64,000 nt of DNA from Pseudoxanthomonas broegbernensis (GCF_014202435.1 NZ_JACHGU010000003.1:434001-498000), one strand, 5' to 3'. Positions 28,978 through 37,628 are shown, counted from the stretch's first letter. Program-made: numbers and translations. The notes: generated from the letters alone by a model not told the origin.

Positions 28978-29364
28978 ATGCGGAATTCCGTGCGCTGGCT
29001 GCTCCTGGCCACCATGGCGGTGCTGTCGATCCTGGCGGCCGCTTGCGTGGACGCGCGGCCGTATCCGGACCCATCCCTGCAGGCCTGGGCCGGCGCCGCC
29101 CACGCCCATGAGGCCGGGTCCGGCGGACGCGAACCGTCCGACATCCTCCATCGCCCGGTGCTGGCCAAGAAGCGCCGGCCGATGCCCTTGGGCGTGCTGA
29201 CGCTGCCGGTCCGCGGCAACCGCCTTCCGGCCTGGATCGAACCCGCGCCCTCGCTTGCGTACGTGCTGCGGCTGTCGGCAGGCTTCGACGCCACCGTGTT
29301 GCCGCCGTCGCCGCCCAATCCCCTGCTGCGCCTGCACCCCGGCCAGGCACCTCCCCAAGCCTGA
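28978..29364 (+). CDS. Small exported protein before the second TonB receptor
   Basis: 128 residues from the ATG at 28978; a GTG at 28957 is an alternative in the same frame. The N-terminus is a signal or anchor (VRWLLLATMAVLSILAAAC). The Cys could be a lipidation site, although Ala at -3 is atypical. The remainder is Pro-rich, with one PSLAYVLRLSAGFDATVLPP segment and the C-terminus HPGQAPPQA. No family is recognised. Like the protein at 25155 it follows a Fur-like box and precedes a TonB receptor, so a role in iron uptake or receptor regulation is possible but unproven. Confidence 0.5.
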   Translation: MRNSVRWLLLATMAVLSILAAACVDARPYPDPSLQAWAGAAHAHEAGSGGREPSDILHRPVLAKKRRPMPLGVLTLPVRGNRLPAWIEPAPSLAYVLRLSAGFDATVLPPSPPNPLLRLHPGQAPPQA

Positions 29365-29544
29365 GCGTCTCCAGGCCGCCGCCCGCGCGGGCGGCACAGG
29401 GCCGCGCGCGCCTGCCGGCGCGGCGCTTGCCCGCTTCGAACCCACCTCTTTCACCACCACACCGCAGGTGCGGCGCCGGCCCCGGCCGCGCGTCCGCACG
29501 CCTGCGACCGCCCTTTTATCTTTTTATCTCCAGAGTCCATTCCA

Positions 29545-31950
29545 ATGTCGCATTCGCATCGCAACCCCCTCCGTCCCGCTCCGCTCGCCGCCGCCCTGGG
29601 CCTGGTCCTGGCCGCCTCCCTGCCGGCTACCGCCGCCCCGGCTCCCGCCGGCGCTCCCAACACCCTGGACACCGTCGTGGTGACCGCCGCCGGCTTCGAG
29701 CAGAAGATCACCGACGCGCCCGCCAGCATCAGCGTCATCACCCGCGAGGAACTGGCCAAGCGCCCGTACATGACCCTGCTGGACGCGGTGCGCGACCTGG
29801 AAGGCGTGGACGTGGGCGAGACCCGCGACAAGACCGGCCAGGGCACCATCTCCATGCGCGGCATGGGCTCGGACTACACCCTGATCCTGGTCAACGGCCG
29901 GCGCCAGAACAACCACGGCGACATCTACCCCAACAACTTCGGCGGCAACCAGTTCAACCACATCCCGCCGCTGGACGCGATCGAGCGCATCGAGGTGATC
30001 CGCGGCCCGGCCTCGACCCTGTACGGCGCCGATGCGATGGGCGGGGTGATCAACGTCATCACCAAGAAGAACCTGGACAGTTGGAGCGGCTCGGTCAGCC
30101 TCGGCCGCACCTTCGAAACCGACGACCAGTTCGGCGACGACGCCACCGCGGACTTCTTCGTCACCGGCCCGCTCGTGAAGGGCAAGCTGAACCTCAGCGC
30201 GCGCGGCAGCCGGTACGAGCGCGACGCCTCCAACCCGGTGTACGCGCCGGTCACCGACCCGGCCGGCCAGACCCACACCCGCCCGCTGGGCTTCGGCAGC
30301 GGCGGCAAGACCGTGGACAACACCAACAAGGCCGTCGGCTTCAGCCTGGAATGGATCGTCGCCGACAACCAGAGCCTGACCCTGGACTACGACACTTCCA
30401 AGCAGGCCTACGACAACGGCACCAAGATCAACGATTCCGGTGCGGAGGAATACCCGGTCGGCACGGTCGACAGCATCGCCAGCATCTGGAAGGCGGGCAA
30501 CGCCTGCCTGGGCGCGGCCGGCGCCAACGCCAGCGCCTGCGGCGCCAATGGCGGCACCTGGGGCCGTCGCGCCAACCCGAACGTGGGCTACGGCCCCACC
30601 CAGGAGTTCACCCGCGAGAGCTGGTCGGTCGCCCACGACGGCAAGTGGGAGTTCGGCAACAGCCTGGTCTCGCTGGCCCACATCGCCACCAACAACGACG
30701 GCCGCACCCTGCCGTTCACCGTGGCCGAGCGCGAGCACTTGCTGGCGATGTTCGACGGCACCGGCGCATACGCCGGCATGAGCACGGCCGAGCGCCGGGC
30801 GCTGGCCGAATCCACCTTCCTGCCGCGTCCCAAGCGCACCCTGGAAAGCCGCCAGTACACCCTGGACGGCAAGCTCGACATCCCGTGGCAGTGGAACGGC
30901 GAGCACACCACGGTGCTGGGCACCCAGGTGATCCGCGGCGAACTGGAAGACGGCGTGTTCGGCATGGAAGCGGGCACCCCCAGCGCCGTGCAGGAGCACA
31001 ACATGTACTCGCTGTTCGCCGAGAACACCTGGTACGTGGTCAAGCCGCTGGCGATCACCGCCGGCCTGCGCTACGACGACCACCAGGTGTTTGGCGACCA
31101 GGTCAGCCCGCGCCTGTACGGCGTGTGGACCGCGAGCGAGCAGTGGACGGTCAAGGGCGGCGTCAGCACCGGCTTCAAGACCCCCAAGACCACCCAGTTG
31201 TACAACGGCATCATCGGCTTCGGCAGCCAGGGCACCCTGCCGCTGTTCGGCAACCCCGACCTGCAACCGGAAACCAGCACCAGCACAGAACTGGCCGTGT
31301 ACTGGCAGCATCCGCGCGGCCACAGCTTCAACGCCACGGTGTTCCACAACGCGTTCGACGACAAGCTCTCCACCGAAAGCTGCGGCCCCGGTCTGGTACT
31401 GGCCTGCCCGACCGGCGAATACGGCGACCTCGGCTATGTCACCGGCAGCGTCCCGGTCAACATCGACGAGGCGGTGGTCCAGGGCGCCGAGCTGGCCGGA
31501 CGCTGGCAGATCGCCGAGCGCTTCGGCTTCCGCGCCAACTACACCTACACCGACAGCGAGCAGAAGAGCGGCGCCTCCAAGGGCCGGCCGCTGGGCAACA
31601 GCGCCAAGCACATGGCCAACGCCACCCTCGACTGGCAGGCCACGGACAGCTTCAACGTCTTCCTGAGCGCCGAGCTCCGTTCCAAGCGCTACCGCGGCGT
31701 CGATGCGACCAGCGGCGAACTGCTTTACTGGAAGGATTACGAGGTGTTCCACCTGGGCGCTTCGTACAAGGTCGCCGAGTGGGTCACGGTCAACGCCCGC
31801 ATCAACAACCTGCTGGACCGCGACTTCACCAGCTACCAGTATTCGTTCGCCGACAACGGCAACGGCGGCTACACGCTGTCGGCGCAGGACGACTACAACA
31901 ACAAGGACAAGGCCCGCAACGTCTGGGTCAGCCTGAACTTCAGCTTCTGA
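29545..31950 (+). CDS. TonB-dependent receptor, ferric-siderophore/CirA-FepA type
   Basis: 801 residues. A signal peptide (cleavage near ATAAPAP) precedes the TonB box TLDTVVVTAAG. The plug contains DAPASISVITREELAKRPYMTLLDAVRDLEGVDV, GQGTISMRGMGSDYTLILVNGRRQ and IEVIRGPASTLYGADAMGGVINVITK, the classic FepA/CirA/BfrD signature. The barrel ends VWVSLNFSF. It probably imports a catechol siderophore or a degradation product. A small exported protein and a Fur-like box lie upstream, and a strong terminator at 31962-32006 separates it from the reductase cluster. Confidence 0.87.
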   Translation: MSHSHRNPLRPAPLAAALGLVLAASLPATAAPAPAGAPNTLDTVVVTAAGFEQKITDAPASISVITREELAKRPYMTLLDAVRDLEGVDVGETRDKTGQGTISMRGMGSDYTLILVNGRRQNNHGDIYPNNFGGNQFNHIPPLDAIERIEVIRGPASTLYGADAMGGVINVITKKNLDSWSGSVSLGRTFETDDQFGDDATADFFVTGPLVKGKLNLSARGSRYERDASNPVYAPVTDPAGQTHTRPLGFGSGGKTVDNTNKAVGFSLEWIVADNQSLTLDYDTSKQAYDNGTKINDSGAEEYPVGTVDSIASIWKAGNACLGAAGANASACGANGGTWGRRANPNVGYGPTQEFTRESWSVAHDGKWEFGNSLVSLAHIATNNDGRTLPFTVAEREHLLAMFDGTGAYAGMSTAERRALAESTFLPRPKRTLESRQYTLDGKLDIPWQWNGEHTTVLGTQVIRGELEDGVFGMEAGTPSAVQEHNMYSLFAENTWYVVKPLAITAGLRYDDHQVFGDQVSPRLYGVWTASEQWTVKGGVSTGFKTPKTTQLYNGIIGFGSQGTLPLFGNPDLQPETSTSTELAVYWQHPRGHSFNATVFHNAFDDKLSTESCGPGLVLACPTGEYGDLGYVTGSVPVNIDEAVVQGAELAGRWQIAERFGFRANYTYTDSEQKSGASKGRPLGNSAKHMANATLDWQATDSFNVFLSAELRSKRYRGVDATSGELLYWKDYEVFHLGASYKVAEWVTVNARINNLLDRDFTSYQYSFADNGNGGYTLSAQDDYNNKDKARNVWVSLNFSF

Positions 31951-31961
31951 TCCTTTCCGGC

Positions 31962-32006
31962 CGCGCGGGACCCGGCATGTCAACCGGCCGGGTCCTGGCG
32001 CGTTTT
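31962..32006 (+). terminator. Rho-independent terminator after the second TonB receptor
   Basis: GGGACCCGGC (31967-31976) pairs with GCCGGGTCC (31987-31995), with extra flanking CGCG pairing, and is followed by CGTTTT. Confidence 0.7.
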
Positions 32007-32020
32007 CCTGGCGTCCCTGG

Positions 32021-32057
32021 CTATCAATGAGAATTGTTCTCATTGATAGCCTATACT
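32021..32057 (+). promoter_or_regulatory. Perfect Fur-like palindrome overlapping the promoter of the reductase cluster
   Basis: CTATCAATGAGAA and TTCTCATTGATAG (32021-32033 and 32037-32049) are perfect inverted repeats around TTG. They include the AATGAGAA...TTCTCATT core typical of Fur sites. TATACT (32052-32057), a good -10 box, follows at once, so bound Fur would block RNA polymerase. It controls the PepSY-DUF2271-DUF4198-apbE-reductase genes. Confidence 0.85.
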
Positions 32058-32084
32058 TCGCCATCCCCGTATCGCTCCGATTCC

Positions 32085-32732
32085 GTGCCTGCCAGCGCCT
32101 CCCATTCCGATCCGGTCTCCGCCCAGCGCCGTCGCGGCTTCTGGCTGCGCACGCTGCACCAGTGGCACTGGATCAGCTCGGCACTGTGCCTGGTCGGCAT
32201 GCTGCTGTTCGCCGCCACCGGGGTGACCCTCAACCACGCCGCGAAGATCGAGGCCAAACCGAGAGTCGACAACCACGCCCTGCAGTTGCCGGCGCCGTTG
32301 CTGGCGTCGCTGGCCGCTTCCCCGGAGGAAGGCAACGCATCCCTGCCGGCCGAGGTGGCGGCCTGGCTGGGGGACAGGCTGGAGGTCTCCCTGGGCCGGC
32401 GTCCGGCGGAGTGGTCGGCGGCGGAGGCCTACATCTCCATGCCCACGCCCGGCGCCGACGCATGGCTGAGCATCGACCGCGAAACCGGTGCGGTGGAGTA
32501 CGAGCGCACCGACCGCGGCTGGGTCTCCTACCTCAACGATTTGCACAAGGGGCGCAACGCCGGACCGGCCTGGGGCTGGTTCATCGACGTGTTCGCCATC
32601 GCCTGCCTGGTGTTCTGCATCACCGGGCTGTTCCTGCTGCACCTGCATGCGCGGCAGCGCCGCATGACCTGGCCGCTGGTGGGCCTGGGCCTGGTGGTAC
32701 CGCTGCTGCTCGCCCTGGTCTTCATCCATTGA
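32085..32732 (+). CDS. PepSY-associated membrane protein
   Basis: 215 residues from the GTG at 32085. The frame stays open back to a TTG at 32034, but that codon lies inside the Fur palindrome upstream of the -10 box, so the GTG is the credible start. Topology: a cytoplasmic N-terminus, a helix with [25 protein letters not shown], a periplasmic PepSY-like segment (about residues 65-155) and two C-terminal helices ([22 protein letters not shown] and [18 protein letters not shown]). His residues at membrane edges (HQWHW, TLNH, LHLHAR) could ligate haem. PepSY-TM proteins often accompany periplasmic flavin or haem electron-transfer systems. Confidence 0.8.
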   Translation: MPASASHSDPVSAQRRRGFWLRTLHQWHWISSALCLVGMLLFAATGVTLNHAAKIEAKPRVDNHALQLPAPLLASLAASPEEGNASLPAEVAAWLGDRLEVSLGRRPAEWSAAEAYISMPTPGADAWLSIDRETGAVEYERTDRGWVSYLNDLHKGRNAGPAWGWFIDVFAIACLVFCITGLFLLHLHARQRRMTWPLVGLGLVVPLLLALVFIH

Positions 32733-32758
32733 CGGCTTCATCCACTGACGAGGTTCCC

Positions 32759-33280
32759 TTGAAGATGCGCGCCAAGCTGTTCATCGCGGTCAGCGGCCTG
32801 CTCACGCTCCCGGCCTACGCGGCCGAGCTGCAGGTCAACGTCGAGATCCCCAAGCTCAACGTCGCCGAGTACCACCGTCCCTACGTGGCCATCTGGCTGG
32901 AGGGCGCCGACCAGAAGGTCGCCGCCAACCTGGCCGTGTGGTACCAGATGAAGGACACCGCCGAGGGCCACGGCACCAAGTGGCTGCCGGACCTGCGCCA
33001 GTGGTGGCGCAAGTCCGGCCGCACCCTGCAGGTGCCGGTGGACGGGGTGACCGGCCCGACCAAGCCGGCCGGCACGCACGGGCTGTCCTTCACCGACGCG
33101 CAGCCGCAGCTCAAGGAACTGGCGCCGGGCCAGTACACGCTGGTGGTGGAGGCCGCGCGCGAGGTCGGCGGCCGCGAGCTGGTCAAGGTCCCCTTCGCCT
33201 GGCCGGCCCAGGCGCCGCAGTCGGGCAAGGCGCAGGGCAGCAGCGAACTCGGCGCCGTCACCTTGTCGGTCAAGCCCTGA
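32759..33280 (+). CDS. DUF2271 periplasmic protein with flavinylation-like motif
   Basis: 173 residues from a TTG start that has ACGAGG five bases upstream. The ATG at 32765 would give 171 residues but with an 11-base spacing. A short signal peptide ([15 protein letters not shown], cleavage before AELQ) predicts a periplasmic location. The body is a DUF2271 domain ([33 protein letters not shown]). At residues 95-101 the sequence DGVTGPT resembles the D-x-x-(S/T)-G-A-(S/T) sequence to which ApbE links FMN, with Pro in place of Ala. apbE is three genes downstream. A covalent flavin carrier role is therefore a reasoned inference. Confidence 0.75.
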   Translation: MKMRAKLFIAVSGLLTLPAYAAELQVNVEIPKLNVAEYHRPYVAIWLEGADQKVAANLAVWYQMKDTAEGHGTKWLPDLRQWWRKSGRTLQVPVDGVTGPTKPAGTHGLSFTDAQPQLKELAPGQYTLVVEAAREVGGRELVKVPFAWPAQAPQSGKAQGSSELGAVTLSVKP

Positions 33281-33350
33281 GCCCCGCCCTGCGCAGGCAT
33301 ATCCCACATCCCACCGCATCCGTCGCGGACACCCTGAGAGGTCCACCACC

Positions 33351-34160
33351 ATGAAGCGTTCCCTGATCCTCGCCGTCGCCATCGCCTCGCTGGCCGTCCC
33401 GTTCACCGCCGCCGCGCACAAGGCCTGGCTGCGTCCCTCGCAGACCGTGCTGGCCGGCACCGATCCGTGGATCACGGTGGACGCGGCGGTGTCCAACGAC
33501 CTGTTCTACTTCAACCACGTGCCGATCCGGCTGGACAACCTGGTCATCACCGCGCCGGACGGCACCGCCGTGCAGCCGCAGAACCCGGCCACCGGCAAGT
33601 ACCGCAGCGTGTTCGACGTGCAGTTGGCCCAGCAGGGCACTTACCGCATCGCGGTGGTCAACAGCGGCCTGTTCGCCAACTGGGAGGAGGACGGCAAGCC
33701 CAAGCGCTGGCGCGGCACCGCGGCCACCTTCGCCGCCGAGGTACCGAAGGACGCCAAGGACCTGCGGGTCTCGCAGAGCGTGGGCCGCAACGAGACCTTC
33801 GTCACCAACGGCTCGCCGAACGGGACCGCGCTCAAGCCCACCGGCGAGGGCATCGAACTGCTGCCGCTGACCCATCCCAACGACCTGTTCGCCGGCGAGG
33901 AGGCGAAGTTCCGCGTGCTGGTCGACGGCAAGCCGGCGGCCGGCCTGGAGTTCGAGATCGTCCGCGGCGAGACCCGCTACCGCAATGCGCAGGACGAGAT
34001 CAAGGCCACCACCGATGCCCGCGGCGAGTTCAGCGTCACCTGGCCGGCGGCCGGGATGTACTGGCTGGAGGCCTCCACCCAGGACGACAAGACCAGCCTG
34101 CCGCAGGCCAAGCAGCGGCGCCTGAGCTACGTGGCGACGCTGGAAGTGCTGCCGCAGTAA
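33351..34160 (+). CDS. DUF4198 periplasmic protein
   Basis: 269 residues with a signal peptide ending FTAAAHKAW; His at the mature N-terminus is typical of DUF4198 proteins and could bind metal. The remainder is two Ig-like beta domains (residues about 23-120 and 170-265), the second with [19 protein letters not shown] and [22 protein letters not shown]. The family is often encoded with TonB receptors and is thought to be a periplasmic metal-related protein. It lies between DUF2271 and apbE. No flavinylation motif is seen in it. Confidence 0.78.
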   Translation: MKRSLILAVAIASLAVPFTAAAHKAWLRPSQTVLAGTDPWITVDAAVSNDLFYFNHVPIRLDNLVITAPDGTAVQPQNPATGKYRSVFDVQLAQQGTYRIAVVNSGLFANWEEDGKPKRWRGTAATFAAEVPKDAKDLRVSQSVGRNETFVTNGSPNGTALKPTGEGIELLPLTHPNDLFAGEEAKFRVLVDGKPAAGLEFEIVRGETRYRNAQDEIKATTDARGEFSVTWPAAGMYWLEASTQDDKTSLPQAKQRRLSYVATLEVLPQ

Positions 34161-34190
34161 GCGGCAGCGCGGAAGGCCAAGCAAGCGACG

Positions 34191-35165
34191 ATGGAACAGG
34201 CGACCGCCTCGAGCCTCGCCAGCCTGGGCGGGCAGACCATGGGAACGCGCTGGAGCGTGCGCCTGGCCGCGCGCCCCGGTGCCGACCTGCATGCGCTGCA
34301 TGACGGCATCCAGCGCAGCCTCGACCTGGTCGTGGCGCAGATGAGCACCTGGGAGGCGGACTCGGACATCAGCCGCTACCGCCGCGCGGAGCCCGGCAGT
34401 TGGCAGCGGTTGCCGGCCCAGTTCGCCGCCGTGCTGGACTGCGCGATCGCGGTGGCCGAGGCCAGCGGCGGCGCCTTCGACCCCACCCTCGGCCCGCTGG
34501 TGGACCTATGGGGCTTCGGCAGCGCGGGCACGCCGCGGCGGGTGCCGGCGGCCGATGACATCGAACGCGAGCGCGGGCGCACCGGCTGGCGGCGCCTGCA
34601 GCGCCGCGAGGGCGGCCGCGAGTTGCTGCAGCCGGGCGGGCTGCAACTGGACCTGTCGGGCATCGCCAAGGGCTACGGCGCCGACATCGTCGCCCTGCAC
34701 CTGCGCGACCGCGGCATCGCCGCGGCGCTGGTGGAAGTCGGCGGCGAGATCCGCGCCTACGGCCGCAAGCCCGACGGCCGGCCCTGGCACGTGCTGGTCG
34801 AGTCCACGCCCGACGAGGACGCGGATTCCGCCGGCCTGCCGCCCCGCGTGCTGGCGCTGGACGACGCGGCGGTGGCCACCTCCGGCGACCGCTGGCACCG
34901 GTTCGAGCAGGAAGGCACCCGCTACGCGCACACCCTGGATCCGCGCAGCGGCAAGCCCGTGGCCCACGCGGCGGCATCGGTCACCGTGGTCGCCGGCCAG
35001 GCGATGGGCGCCGATGCCTGGGCCACCGCGCTCACGGTGATGGGCCGCGGCGACGGGCTGGCATTCGCCCAGAAGCATGGGCTGGCCGCGCGCTTCGTCG
35101 CCCATGACGGAGACCGGCTGGAAGAATCGATGACCGACGCCTTTCGCGCGCGGCTGGCCGCATGA
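34191..35165 (+). CDS. apbE: FAD:protein FMN transferase (ApbE)
   Basis: 324 residues, full ApbE domain: GGQTMGTRWSVRL at the start, AQMSTWEADSDISRYRRAE, DPTLGPLVDLWGFG, LDLSGIAKGYGADIV, ALVEVGGEIRAYG and the C-terminal HTLDPRSGKPVAHAAASVTVVAGQAMGADAWATAL with its metal-binding Asp. It links FMN from FAD to a Thr or Ser of target proteins. No signal peptide or lipobox is visible, and an in-frame stop 30 bases upstream rules out a longer N-terminus. Most ApbE proteins are exported, so this one may act in the cytoplasm. The likely substrate is the DUF2271 protein. Confidence 0.9.
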   Translation: MEQATASSLASLGGQTMGTRWSVRLAARPGADLHALHDGIQRSLDLVVAQMSTWEADSDISRYRRAEPGSWQRLPAQFAAVLDCAIAVAEASGGAFDPTLGPLVDLWGFGSAGTPRRVPAADDIERERGRTGWRRLQRREGGRELLQPGGLQLDLSGIAKGYGADIVALHLRDRGIAAALVEVGGEIRAYGRKPDGRPWHVLVESTPDEDADSAGLPPRVLALDDAAVATSGDRWHRFEQEGTRYAHTLDPRSGKPVAHAAASVTVVAGQAMGADAWATALTVMGRGDGLAFAQKHGLAARFVAHDGDRLEESMTDAFRARLAA

Positions 35166-36814
35166 GCGCCATGGCCGCACCCGGCTCCGGCACCGGATCG
35201 GGCGGTGCATCGCGCCCGCTGCTCGGCAACCTGGCGGTCCTTGCCGTGCTCGCGCTGCTGGCCGGCGCCCTGCTGACCCTGCATGGCGGTGCCTGGTGGC
35301 CGGCCGCGCCCCAGCCCTCCCGCTGGTGGCTGTGCGCACTGGTGGTCGTGGCCTACGCCGGCACCAGCGCCGTCTTCCTGTGGCCGCGCCGGGCATCGCT
35401 GCCGGACACAGCAATAGCGGGCGAACCGCCCTTGCTGGTGGTGTGGGCCAGCCAGACCGGCTTCGCCAGCGCGCTGGCCGAGCGCAGCGCGGCGGTGCTG
35501 CGCGACTGCGGCGGCAACGTACTGCTGCTGCCGCTGGACCAGGTCGACGCCGGGCGCCTGGCGGACACCCGCCGCGCGCTGTTCATCGCCAGCACCACCG
35601 GCGAGGGCGACCCGCCCGACCACGCCCTGCACTTCCTGCACGAGACCATGCGCCAGTCGCCGGCGCTGCCGCGACTGCAATACGCGCTGCTGGCCCTGGG
35701 CGATCGCGAGTATGCGCACTTCTGCGCCTTCGGCCGCCAGTTGGACGAATGGCTGCGTGGACGCGGCGCGCAGCCGCTGTTCGACCGGGTCGAGGTCGAC
35801 AACGCCGACGAGGCGGCGCTGCGCCACTGGCAGTACGAACTGGGCCGGATCGCCGACAGTGCCGACCTCGCCGACTGGAGCCCGCCCGCCTACGAGTCCT
35901 GGCGGCTGGCGGCACGGGAACTGCTCAACCCGGGCAGCCAGGGCGCGCCGGTCCACGACCTGGCCCTGGAGCCGGCCACCGGCACCTTGCCGACATGGCA
36001 GGCCGGGGATATCGCCGAGATCGGGCCGCGCAATCCGCCGGCACGGGTGCAGGCGCTGCTGGATCGGCTCGGCCTGGACGGGGGCGCCCGGCTGTCCGCC
36101 ACGGGCGGCGAGGAAACGCTGGCCGCACTGCTGGCGCGCTCGCAACTGCCGGAGGACATCCAGGCACTGCCCGGGTTGGCACCGGACGCCTTGGCCGCCC
36201 AGTTGCGGCCCTTGCCCCACCGCGAATACTCGATCGCCTCGATCCCGGAGGAAGGCCGGCTGCGCCTGCTGGTGCGCGAGATGCCGCGCGCCGACGGCAG
36301 CCCGGGCCTGGGCAGTGGCTGGCTGTGCCGATATGCGCCGCTGGGCGGAACCATCGACCTGCGCCTGCGCGGCAATCCCGGTTTCCAGCCGCCACCGGCG
36401 GAACGGCCATTGATCCTGGTCGGCAACGGGACCGGGATCGCCGGCCTGCGCGCGCACCTGCGCGCGCGCATCCGCGCTGGCGCGCGCCGCAACTGGCTGC
36501 TGTTCGGCGAACGCAATGCGGACCGCGACTTCTTCTACCGCGGCGAACTCATGGAATGGCGGGCACAGGGCTGGCTGGAGCGGCTGGACCTGGCCTTCTC
36601 CCGCGACGAGGGCGATGGCGCCTATGTGCAGGATCGCCTGCACGCCGCCGCCGACATCCTGCGCGACTGGGTCGACGCCGGCGCCTGCGTTCTGGTCTGC
36701 GGCAACGCCAGCGGCATGGCGCCGGGCGTGGATGCGGCGATGGCCCAGGCGCTCGGCGAAGAGCGGCGCGACGCGCTGCGCATCGAGGGCCGATACCGGC
36801 GCGACGTCTACTGA
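35162..36814 (+). CDS. Membrane-anchored flavodoxin/sulfite-reductase-type flavoprotein
   Basis: 550 residues. Two N-terminal membrane helices (about residues 20-42 and 54-76) anchor a flavodoxin-like FMN domain (LLVVWASQTGFASALAERSA, STTGEGDPPDHAL, LALGDREYAHFCAFGRQLDEW). A CysJ/ferredoxin-NADP reductase-like module follows, with the FAD motif REYSIAS (354-360), the NADPH-binding GNGTGIAG (421-428), GERNADRDFFYRGEL and the C-terminal aromatic Tyr of RRDVY. It should move electrons from NADPH through FAD and FMN toward a membrane partner, plausibly the PepSY protein. It overlaps apbE by ATGA and ends the Fur-controlled cluster. Confidence 0.85.
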   Translation: MSAMAAPGSGTGSGGASRPLLGNLAVLAVLALLAGALLTLHGGAWWPAAPQPSRWWLCALVVVAYAGTSAVFLWPRRASLPDTAIAGEPPLLVVWASQTGFASALAERSAAVLRDCGGNVLLLPLDQVDAGRLADTRRALFIASTTGEGDPPDHALHFLHETMRQSPALPRLQYALLALGDREYAHFCAFGRQLDEWLRGRGAQPLFDRVEVDNADEAALRHWQYELGRIADSADLADWSPPAYESWRLAARELLNPGSQGAPVHDLALEPATGTLPTWQAGDIAEIGPRNPPARVQALLDRLGLDGGARLSATGGEETLAALLARSQLPEDIQALPGLAPDALAAQLRPLPHREYSIASIPEEGRLRLLVREMPRADGSPGLGSGWLCRYAPLGGTIDLRLRGNPGFQPPPAERPLILVGNGTGIAGLRAHLRARIRAGARRNWLLFGERNADRDFFYRGELMEWRAQGWLERLDLAFSRDEGDGAYVQDRLHAAADILRDWVDAGACVLVCGNASGMAPGVDAAMAQALGEERRDALRIEGRYRRDVY

Positions 36815-37283
36815 CAACCTTGCGGCGCGGCGGTAGCGCCGGTGCGTCGCAGGCCGCTATCCGGCATGCCCCATGGGATGAAAACCAAGAGGAGCCCTCC
36901 GGGGCCGGCCGGCCATGCCAGCCGCGCTCCAGCCCCCTGGCCGGACATCCACGCACGTGCCGAGGATCAGGTCCTGCCGTATCCGGCCGGCATGACGGTA
37001 GACACAAATGACATCGCCCGGCTGCACTCCCTGTGCAACACCGGGCGATGGGTACTTCCTTGTTGGCTTCCCTGCCTGGTTCGATACGTCCCTGCCTTGG
37101 TGGATGCTGACCACGCGGTCCTTGCGTGAGCCAACTCCAAATTACCCGGGCGAACCGCCAATCCGACACCTGCGACCGCGCTGCACCGGTCCTGAAATTT
37201 CTACAATTCCTGCAATGCTCCGGCATCCTTCCGGAATGCATTCCTCGGCCGGTGGCGAGACGGACCTCGCCACCCGCCGTCCG
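36815..37283. other. 469-bp region without a recognisable gene
   Basis: The central part is less GC-rich and codon-atypical. A hairpin TCGCCCGG...CCGGGCGA spans about 37014-37048, and smaller hairpins occur at 37232-37243 and 37251-37274. A minus-strand ORF of 85 residues (36857-37114) contains a GVQPGDVICVYRHAGR stretch but no family, ribosome binding site or typical codon use. It could be a remnant of a lost gene or hold a small RNA; nothing stronger can be said. Confidence 0.5.
37252..37273 (-). other. Hairpin downstream of comEA
   Basis: GTGGCGAG and CTCGCCAC are perfect inverted repeats about 11 bases after the comEA stop. There is no T-run, so it is at best a weak terminator or an mRNA-stabilising structure. 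Confidence 0.4.
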
Positions 37284-37628
37284 TCAGCGGCGCACCACCG
37301 GCTTGGCGGGGGCCGCGCCGACGGCGGACCCGGCCTTCTGCACCGGCCCAGCCGCGTTGCCGACCGCGATGAGGTCGCGGTTGCGTTCCACCGTCTTCAG
37401 TCCGATGCCCTTCACCAGTGCCAGTTCATCGGCGCTCTTGAACGGCCCGTTTGCGCTGCGGTACTCGACGATGGCTTCCGCCTTCGAAGATCCGATACCG
37501 ACCAGGACCCTCTCCAGTTGAGCGGCATCGGCGGTGTTGATGTCGACCTTGTCCGCGGCGAACGCGGTTCCGGCCAGCAGCAGCACGGACAGCACCAGCG
37601 ACTTCAGAAGAACGGAAAACGACTTCAT
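37284..37628 (-). CDS. comEA: ComEA-like helix-hairpin-helix DNA-binding protein
   Basis: 114 residues. A signal peptide (MKSFSVLLKSLVLSVLLLAGTAFAADK, cleavage after AFA) precedes a single ComEA-type helix-hairpin-helix repeat: VDINTADAAQLERVLVGIGSSKAEAIVEYR and the second hairpin ALVKGIGLKTVERNRDLI. The C-terminus is a short Ala/Pro-rich tail. It binds incoming double-stranded DNA in the periplasm during natural transformation. The ribosome binding site AAGGAGTG is strong. It is monocistronic in this window. Confidence 0.9.
   Translation of the reverse strand: MKSFSVLLKSLVLSVLLLAGTAFAADKVDINTADAAQLERVLVGIGSSKAEAIVEYRSANGPFKSADELALVKGIGLKTVERNRDLIAVGNAAGPVQKAGSAVGAAPAKPVVRR

Noticed and set aside
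32034-32084. Upstream extension of the PepSY gene to a TTG at 32034
   Set aside because: The TTG is the centre of the Fur palindrome and lies before the -10 box, so it would not be transcribed.
36857-37114. Minus-strand ORF of 85 residues as a gene
   Set aside because: No family, no ribosome binding site and atypical composition; kept only as part of the unassigned region.
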